NCBI GenBank assembly: GCA_002118135.1
Contig: BDIU01000040.1
Span: forward strand, 1-64,000
Reading direction: 5' to 3'
DNA: 64,000 nucleotides
DNA from: Trebouxia sp. TZW2008
Taxonomy: Eukaryota > Chlorophyta > Trebouxiophyceae > Trebouxiales > Trebouxiaceae
Shown: in pieces, positions 54,069 through 64,000 of the stretch
How positions within the stretch are numbered: the stretch's first letter is position 1
How the letters are laid out: each line of letters starts with the position of its first letter
Made by a program: the position numbers and the translations under genes
Notes under the pieces: model-generated
Database searches by the model: none
What the model saw: only the letters and a program-made list of their open reading frames with translations
Told to the model about the DNA's origin: nothing

Positions 54069-56495
54069 ATTGAAGTTCCAGGAGTTGCTGATGAAGACCA
54101 AAAAGAGCAGTGGGAAGGACAAGAACAAGAATGAAATTAGGCAGACGCAACCCAAACACTTGAGTTGGTGAAGTAGGAGTGGCAGATAACAACAGCGAGG
54201 CTGACCTACTGTATAGTGGGTCAAGGGGTTCCCGCGAGATGAGTCGTGGGCAGCACTTCAGGCCGGACTGGAATGTCAGCTTTCAGCCCAAGGCAGTTGT
54301 TCTTTTGCAGGAAATAAGGCATATGTACGGCACAAAATGTGACTGATCACGCAGAAGCGACAAACAGCAGGGCTGACCTGCTTTATAGTGGGTCAAGGGT
54401 TCTCCTTTGAAATGAGTCATGGGTAACACTTCAGGCCGGACTGGAATGTCCGCTTTCAGCCCAAGGCAGTTGTTTTTTTGCAGGATGCACAGGGAGAAGT
54501 CCTCAAGAAGCTGGCTCTCGTAAGACACAATGCATCTGAAGCTGCAGACCTGCAGACAACACCTTGATTTGAGTTTGTTGACAGTTACATCATTGTTGTT
54601 GCACACGCCAATATCAGCACAGCCAGTGCTGGTGCATAATCTGGCATAATCATGCAGGCAGCAATGTTTTCCGAAGCTGCACCATCTGCAACAAAGCAAG
54701 TGGACTAGTTTGCAAGTAAATTCAATGCGGCAAAACATGTTACGATGTGTGCAGGGATGCAAATTGAGTGGAAGGTGTGACAGAAATATACTGGGTTAGC
54801 CAACTCTCTTCAGATTGCGCACAGCTGAAGCTGTACATCTACAACGCTGCATCAGCTTTTGTCAATACAGCAACATTAAAGCGCGAATGACGTGTGCAGT
54901 GTTTGCAGCCAAGTCCACTTGTGTACTTTGCAACCAATGTCATAACGGACAGTGAACACATACACAGAGCAATACACAGCTCGCGTCTGATTGCATATTG
55001 TTGGCAGGGTGCAGAATTCTGACGTGCAATGTTGTAGATGTATGGTGAAGAATGCTGAAGTGACGACACACTGCGGTTTTACCTGGTCATTTGAGTCACA
55101 TGATGTCAAGCAATCAAGAGCAGCTTTACACTCAGGATCCCGCATGCAGGCCAAGATCTGTTTGCCACATTTGGTGCACATCTTCCAGATTGTGGACAGA
55201 TCTTGTGCCTGCATGCTCTTCACCAGAGGGACCTGCCAACACATGCAAAACAATGTTGAGCACATGATATGTCAGACCTGCTAAATGACATTAAATGGCT
55301 GAAATTGTGGAAGTAGGCTTAGCTGGTGGACCAAGCAATCCAAAGGATGTCATGCAGTGCCATCAAAGCATGTAATGCTGAGCATAGACGCTTGCTGTCA
55401 TGGAAAATGGAAGACATGCAAGTACATCAGCATGTGACTGCTCTGCGTGGCTTTGCGCAACTTATAATCAATCACACTTTGCCACGAGATGTTTTTGTAG
55501 TTGATCAAAGTTTGTCTCTAGCAGTGATGAAAGACATCCTACATCGCTGAAACTGAGGAGCTGAAGACAATGAGCATGTGCGCCAATTTCATCATTTTCT
55601 GTGTCTCAAACGCAATCTGATGCAGGCTTTGCTGAAGGCCTGCTAGTTGCTTTGGCAAACAATGGCATTTGAACAGTCATGTGTTTGCAAGCTGAGTCTG
55701 CATGCCAGCAGATTACTTTTCAAGCAGAAAGAAGAGTAGACTTACCTCAACAAGATAAGCATCAATCAGCACCAGCAACAGGAACAGGAGGTCATCTGAG
55801 GTATGTCGCTTGTACACATTTCTGATGCTTTTCAGGAGCTTTGACCCTTTCGCGCTGCTGCTCCAGGGTAGTGTTGCAGCTGCAGCTTTCTCCCAAGGCC
55901 TTGTCACAGCAACGTTGTTGAGTGTGACCGCTGCCTCAAGTTCTGGAAGGGAGCCTAAAGCGATAGATGTGGGGACGGTGTGCATGCTGTCGAGCAAGAC
56001 CCGCGACGTCGTGTCTTTCTGAATGTCGAGGACAAGCAGGATGTCTGCTGTCTCTGCTGCACGTACAAAGTTCGATTGAGCCCCTTCATCGCTGAGCGCT
56101 TCGTCTGTGAAGACGCGGACCTTGAAGTCAGGATCCTCCCAGGTCAAGCGGTCAGCGACGTGCGACATGACCTCATGCCAAGAAGCTCCCAACGCATGTT
56201 GCTGCTGGCCAGGGACCACAGCTAGAATGCTTGCTTTTGGCTTGCTGCCGTCTAACGTTACTGTCGAAGGCGCATCTGCTGTCTCTGTAGCGGTAGCTTT
56301 GCTGATGATGCCTTGATTGACGCTTATGACAAGTCGATGGGCCGATCCAGGTGTGCTACCATGGCGAGCATTAAGCGCACGGGTCTTGCTGGGGCCTTTC
56401 AAACGGTATCTGCTTGGACAGAGGTTGTGGCTGCAGCTGATCACTGCCGGTGAGACGCTGCTAGTGGCCGTCCGATGAGATGCGTGCAGGTGCAT
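52152..56495 (-). CDS. VDR: Violaxanthin de-epoxidase-related protein (VDR), lipocalin fold
   Basis: Six exons in phase (56495-55746, 55232-55083, 54549-54378, 53999-53848, 53475-53268, 52339-52152) encode about 539 residues. The N-terminus is Ser/Arg-rich, compatible with a chloroplast transit peptide, and is followed by a variable domain. Then comes a Cys-rich segment (CTKCGKQILACMRDPECKAA, LDCLTSCDSNDQVCSFRC), SLCILQKNNCLGLKADIP, and the lipocalin-like region: WRVVAGQNVAYDQFPCQYQL, VWRRRHYRVRRAKDPGTFHF, VTEDLSWGLFYYAGAA, and GAVLVTPDGHWP to CGIKAWELYRVDN. This order matches plant and algal VDR rather than catalytic VDE. VDR is chloroplast-located and its biochemical role is not settled. 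The upstream minus-strand frame begins at a TTG, so the ATG at 56495 was chosen. Exons 3, 5 and 6 have intronic copies; of the exon 6 copies only 52339-52152 gives the right phase and C-terminus. Confidence 0.9.
53063..53475 (-). repeat. Partial copy of VDR exon 5
   Basis: The end of exon 5 (GAASVVGQNYRG, donor GTAAAT at 53267) recurs near 53140-53065 as DAGAASVVGQNYRG with donor GTAATC. In-frame TGA (codon after VTADVS) marks the copy as non-functional. Confidence 0.88.
54036..54066. repeat. (GCA)n microsatellite
   Basis: About nine perfect GCA units in the VDR intron between exons 3 and 4. Confidence 0.95.
54205..54480 (-). repeat. Duplicate of VDR exon 3, frameshifted
   Basis: GGCTGAAAGCGGACATTCCA and the following ~90 bases of the real exon (donor GTCAGC at 54377) are repeated 170 bp downstream (donor also GTCAGC, near 54207). 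The copy reads CLGLKADIPVRPEVLPTTHL but then loses frame and stops before the donor. Confidence 0.92.
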
Positions 56496-57702
56496 GCCAG
56501 TGGAAAGATAGCCCAATCACGTTGCGCTAGGTAAGAGAAGTCGTGAGATCATACGTGCAGCTTTGCAGGTTCCCAGGTCATCGTACAAAACTTTGCATGC
56601 ACTGACGTCAGCGAGAGGATGACAACACAAGGAAATGGAACAACTCAACGCTGCAATTGCGACTGTGCGGCAGCAGATTTGATACTGATTAGTGCCCATG
56701 CGCATATGCATTGAAACCGACTATGCTTGTGATGCTCGGCAGAGCAGGGCAGGGCAATTTTGGTGCTGCAAAAGGCCCCAATATTTGCAGAGAAAAGGGC
56801 GAAATGCAGAGGCACGCGGCATGCAGCTGTGGCAGATGCCGTCTTGCAGTTGTCGCCGCGGTGGTCGAGTGCGGTAGTAAGTTGCCCAAGACATCGCATT
56901 TGTTTCTGCTGCAGATTTGAACGACTTCTGGGTGTTACGAGCACGCCGCTCAGATGGGCTTGCTGTCAGACATCCTGTGTCTTCCGTGCACGCTGTTCGA
57001 TAAAGGCTGCGATGCGTGTCTCATAGTATTCTGCTGTCCGTGCCGACTATGTTGCGGGTGCCCGCACACGACAGACGAGGTTGAACGCATTCCTTAGCTT
57101 CCATCGCACCCCAGGTGCTATGCTCGCCCCCTGGTACGTTCGTGGTCATATTCAGCTGCTCATTTTGCTGCGGTGTCTTTTGCCAGTGCAGCTGCTGATT
57201 ATGTGTGATGGGATCAAGACGCCTGTGTGTGTCAAGACGTTGTGTGTCTGCAGGCAGCTTGACATCAGCTGATGTCTGATTCAGCTTTGAAGCCTGCTGT
57301 TGCTGCCAACTGACGCACTGAGTCTCGCAAATGTCACCCGCTTAGAGCATGGGAAGGCAATCACAAATGACAGCATTGCATGCGTTGTCAAGAAACGCAA
57401 GGAAGGCCTGAAGCCACTCTCAATGCTGACCCAGAAGCCTAAGACCAGTTGTATATGTGACACAAGAGACACGACTGACTGCCATTGCTGTGAAGCTAAG
57501 CATGCAAAGTGCCTTCAGCTGACATGCATGACAATGACTTACCTGTGGCAAACAAGACTGCATGTGAACCGTATAAGGCCACGAAGCTTTTCAAAACACA
57601 GATATGCTGAGCTTCTGCGGGCAGTATGCACGCACATTAGCTCACTTGCATCATGCAGCGCTCACAGCATGCAGCAGCAATGAGCGCGCAGCAGCACGTA
57701 TG
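56496..57702. other. Spacer between CAF1 and VDR
   Basis: Holds the CAF1 3' region and VDR promoter. A 127-codon plus-strand frame (57300-57683) lacks an ATG near its start and any recognised domain. The 56710-57110 part is relatively G+C-rich. No gene is claimed. Confidence 0.45.
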
Positions 57703-59904
57703 TCAGTGATCTGTTAACACCATTTCGTTGTTGCCATCCACACCAAGTCCAAACAACACACCCTTGTGCCCTTGTAGCTGCTCAAACCCCTTAAAGCGAG
57801 AAGAGGCAAGCTTCACAAAAGCTGATGACGTCAGCAAGCTGTCTGAGCCAGCCTGCAAGGCATATTATGCTTTCAGCTTGCATGCATAGAAGTCAACTAG
57901 ATTGGCAATACACCTTTGTGTTCCTGAAATCATCAGCTGTGCTCATCTGCACAAGCGCATAGTGCATGCCGCATTTGGAGCTGAGGTCAGGCATGCACAC
58001 ATACTGAGAGGCACACAACACAAACCCACTCTGCGTTCGTGCATTGATAAGCAGCAACACGCAGAAACAATACCTCACACCCACATCATCAACAAAGCTA
58101 AACTTGGCAAGCACCGTGTCATGCCCACCTCTCCGCAATCAGCATTGTGCCAAAAAGCAGGAAGGACAGCAGAGCAGGCATTGGTGTGAGAGGTCATGGC
58201 TTTGTGTTGTTGTTAGCAGAATTACCAACTACAAAATCTACCTGATGCTGTGGGCCTATTCGCTCCACTTGAAGCACCTCCGCCAGCTTGTTCAGACCAC
58301 CATGAAGGTTGTCACAGAACTTCATGAGATACTTGATATCATACACGGTAGGAAAGTAAATCTGCAGGCAGGACACAGTCTGAACACTGTGAAAAAACAA
58401 TGCACACAGCAATGAGTCACTTGAGCCTTCAACTCAACTGATGGCTGAGTTGAATTGCCGTCAGGTTTGCTTGGGGACTGAGCAAGTCAAAGCAAGTCAC
58501 GCGATTACCTTTGAACATGACAGACTGAATACCTAGTTGTGCCAACACGGATGCATATGCATGGAACAAGCGGGTCTGCAATCTGATAGTGGGCCGCATG
58601 CATTTGCATACTTTGTATGCGTGCTCATGCATGTCATATGCAAGCATGCAGAAGCCAGTGCCCATGTTCTTGGGGCTAAAGCACACAGCATGGGCAGCAA
58701 AGTGCTCAAACATTCATACGGAGTAAACAGAACACACCTTGAGCAGCTCAAAAAACTCAACCTCTGTTTTTGGCAGAGGCTGACATGTCAGGACTTTCAG
58801 GAGGTAACCAAAGTCATAGCCACTGTGGAAAGTGATCCACTTGACCTGCAAGAAGAGGCCAGCTGCCGGTGAAAAGGCGCTCAAGACTGCTGAGACTCTT
58901 ATTTATGATTCTTCTAATGTGTGCTAGACAGGCTCACCTGCTAGTGACAGGATGTAAAGCAGAGAAAAAAATCCCGCGCTGACACAGCAAAATTGGCAGC
59001 ATGACATGTAGCCGCACGCAGGCATATGTATGACATGCTTTGGAGATATGAGATGTTTGAGGTGCATGACGACTGTGCTTGTTGGTTGCTTACATCCTCA
59101 TTCAAGACAATGCCAGATGACATCAGCAGCTCCCCAAAGTTGGAGACATCTATGCCCCGCGCCTCCATCTTGGCAAAGTCAATGCCTGACTGCTTCAGCA
59201 GCTCTATGCTGTCTTGTGCAAACATGTCATCAGAAAGCCTGAATTCCCTACAGATCATCAATGATAAGTCAGATGCAGTCAAACAAATCAATTCAGCTTT
59301 GATAGAAAGCTCTGAGCGCTGTGATGTAAGTAACTTTGACTTCTGCCATGCTGGCGCAATTAGGGTGCGATGGTGAGATGCCATTTGATGCTCTGCGCAT
59401 GCACACCAACCTGAAATTGAACTGCCAGACACAGAGCTCGCCTCCACACACTGGTAATTTGCCGTCAGCATTTGTAAAGGTGAGTCCCAGCTGAATGAGC
59501 TTCAACATGTCTACATTGCACCTGAACAAGCATTGGAGTTGCGGCATGGCTACCTTTTCTGATATTCAATGATGCTGCCCAATTCCAAGCAAGTGCAGAG
59601 CTGTGAGAGAACATCTGCTGGGGCTTGTCGCTCAGTGTTGAGGAATCAAAGCAGCCCAAGGGCTCAGCTATAGAGTGTAGTGCACACACCTCAATGTCTG
59701 AAAGTGGTACTCTCCACTGTTCTTGAAGTTGCCAACAGGGCGAGCCACCACTCCAGGGAATTCTGTGTCCATGGCTACAAAAGGGTAGTCGTCTACTATG
59801 TCTCGTATCAGGTCGAACTCGTCTTCCAAGTTCTCCTGCCATACTTCACGGACCCGCAAAGTTTCACCAGAAGGCGTTTTGCAAGTCAAGCCTTCCACAA
59901 CCAT
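57703..59904 (-). CDS. CAF1: CAF1/POP2-type CCR4-NOT deadenylase (CNOT7/8 orthologue)
   Basis: Exons 59904-59690, 59521-59411, 59247-59094, 58845-58738, 58361-58242 and 57852-57703 join in phase to 285 residues, the normal family length. CAF1 is a DEDD-superfamily 3'-5' exonuclease that shortens mRNA poly(A) tails within CCR4-NOT, in cytoplasm and nucleus. The catalytic residues are visible: Asp and Glu in [17 protein letters not shown], Asp in [11 protein letters not shown], and Asp in [13 protein letters not shown]. Other hallmarks are [38 protein letters not shown] and the closing [15 protein letters not shown]. The ATG at 59904 sits directly before the conserved [19 protein letters not shown] block. 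Nothing unusual was seen in the protein. It is divergent from CK2 alpha. Confidence 0.97.
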
Positions 59905-60483
59905 AAATATCTATAAGATTGTTTATCCAGCCAATTTGACTCCTCAGCAAGGAACAGAAGCAGGCTGTTGTCCTTGCCACTCATATATGTACCCTATGAT
60001 AGCTGATGTGGGACAACGCGAGAAAGCCTCACAAGCAGCGCACGCAAGTCATGGTGTCAGATCTGTACCCTCAAGACAATCCCGCCGACTAGGACTTGCA
60101 AACCTCGGAAACCAGTGAGACGGTCAACAAATGAGCTATATCGCTGTTATTCGACGCGTGAGTCGGAAGACGGAATGTTTCGGATGCAGAGCTAATGTGG
60201 ATGCGCTTGTGAGCTCAGTGACGGCGTTACTAGCATCTTACGCTTTCTTTAGAACCGTAAGCAGTAGGCCGCAGGAAAGGAGAGTTGCGCGACAGAGTGA
60301 TCAAGCGCGAGGCATTTGCGCCTGCGTGCTAGATAGCTCTGGCGCATTTTATTTCAACCAGCCACGCATGGCAGGGTGAGGCATGCTGCGCTCGGAGGAC
60401 CGCGCCCGCTGGGCTTACATGGGCTGTTCAGAGCACTTGTCCTGAGCAAGACGGCCGTTCCAGGCAGGCGCGGCTTGGTGCAG
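59905..60483. promoter_or_regulatory. Shared intergenic region between divergent CAF1 and CK2 alpha genes
   Basis: About 580-620 bases between head-to-head start codons, with G+C rising towards the CK2 side. Presumed to hold both promoters and leaders; no specific element is claimed. Confidence 0.5.
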
Positions 60484-60528
60484 ATGGCCCAGCGCTTTTC
60501 TAAGGCCATTCGAGATTCAGACGGCATG

Positions 60529-63156
<2,628 letters not shown>

Positions 63157-64000
63157 GCCAGTCACTCCCCTGCCATAGTTCCTTTACACATGTCAGCCAG
63201 AAAAAACAAAAGCCTACTCTGTTAGGCGCCATAGTCTGCCACTTTCCATTGCTTCGGCGGCCTCCTTGACCTGAAGTCAGTCAGAACACCCCTGCCAAGA
63301 GTCAGTCACCTTCAATGCTATGAAAGCCTGTTTGCTCTGAGGCGCGTCAGAGCGCCTGTGCCAGACGTCAGCCAAGCTTCAGTGCTATGACAGCCTCTGT
63401 GTCCTGAATTTAGTCAGAGTCTCTCTGCTAGCCCAAAAGGCCAATTGAGTCTTGACGCATCAGCACCAACTGAGTCAGCCTGGGCCTAGTTCTAGTCATG
63501 AGCTACACAGCCTTTGTTTTCTCTTTTACATTGAGCCTGCTGAGGCGTAGCTTTGTCACGAGCACATTCTCTGATTTCAGCGGCTCTGAGGTTGTGAACA
63601 TGCACATAACAGCAAGCAGTAGCAGCTGCAAGGCCCCTGGTGTAGCTGCTGCTACAGCAGCACTTCATCCTAGCTAGTCTGCATATGCCAGTTGCTAGTG
63701 CCATTGGAGCCTTCAACTTCTTTTTGCTTTGCCTTGCATGTGTGTGCAATGGTGCTGGTGGTCGGAGCTCAGTTGGTTTTGCATTTCAGGCCATTACCTG
63801 TGAGCCAGTGTTTCATCTAACATTTCTGTTCAGCTGATGTCCTGTGTGCTTTGTGATCATGTTGACGTACCCTTTTTGCATTTGATGTTAATCATTACCT
63901 CCAAAAGCCGATGCACTGCGCAAGATAATGGTGCAGCGTTGGTGGCCGACCTGGCAGCAACTGAACAGCACTTCGACATGTGCAGCAGTTTCTAATTCCA
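63157..64000. other. CK2 alpha 3' region
   Basis: No further gene is supported. It probably contains the 3' untranslated region, with a tandem repeat inside it. Confidence 0.5.
63280..63434 (+). repeat. 67-bp tandem repeat downstream of CK2 alpha
   Basis: Units starting GTCAGA at 63280, 63346 and 63413 share CCTGCCAAGAGTCAG-like and AATGCTATGAAAGCCTG-like blocks. There are about 2.3 copies, diverged by roughly a fifth. Confidence 0.8.

Noticed and set aside
56517..56711. Minus-strand frame upstream of VDR as an extra N-terminal exon
   Set aside because: No splice donor joins it to the VDR ATG exon, and the ATG at 56495 already gives a plausible transit peptide.

Overview
The window is nuclear DNA from a eukaryotic green alga, most likely a trebouxiophyte or close relative. 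This is inferred from intron-dense genes with GT(A/C)AG donors and TGCAG acceptors, a chloroplast violaxanthin de-epoxidase-related protein, a plant-type Deg9-like protease, an algal-type bZIP tail, and a receptor with a leucine-rich ectodomain and paired cyclase domains. No bacterial operon, CRISPR array or organellar block was seen. All gene models were built by hand from splice sites, reading phase and remembered family consensus, with no database search.

Layout: a 3' fragment of a bZIP-like gene (334-1346, +); a Deg/HtrA protease (2062-9815, +); a poorly resolved stretch with a possible unrecognised gene (about 10490-11800); an SLC22-type MFS transporter (17781-11986, -) with a U6 snRNA-like sequence in one intron; Gemin2/SIP1 (18391-20700, +); coatomer epsilon (23634 to about 21400, -); an LRR receptor with two class III cyclase domains (24110-34070, +); a Ty3-type LTR retrotransposon remnant (34762-35876) holding a 125-base assembly gap; VMS1/ANKZF1 (36324-42919, +); an N-myristoylated PAS-domain protein (43953-50156, +); VDR (56495-52152, -); the CAF1 deadenylase (59904-57703, -); and the casein kinase 2 alpha subunit (60529-63156, +). 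Three head-to-head pairs (SLC22/Gemin2, COPE/cyclase receptor, CAF1/CK2) share intergenic regions of about 475-625 bp that probably act as bidirectional promoters.

Functionally the genes are mostly unlinked housekeeping functions: snRNP assembly, COPI traffic, ribosome quality control, mRNA deadenylation, protein kinase signalling, nuclear or organellar proteolysis, thylakoid or lipocalin chemistry, membrane transport and cyclic-nucleotide signalling.

The most striking property of the window is structural. Nearly every gene carries short local tandem copies of its own exons, or of exon ends with their splice sites, lying in the neighbouring introns at spacings of about 57 to 178 bp. Some copies keep an open frame and functional-looking splice sites, others carry stops or frameshifts, and one is inverted. 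These exon echoes occur in at least eight of the ten genes and look like a continuing genome-wide process of micro-duplication. They supply raw material for alternative exons.
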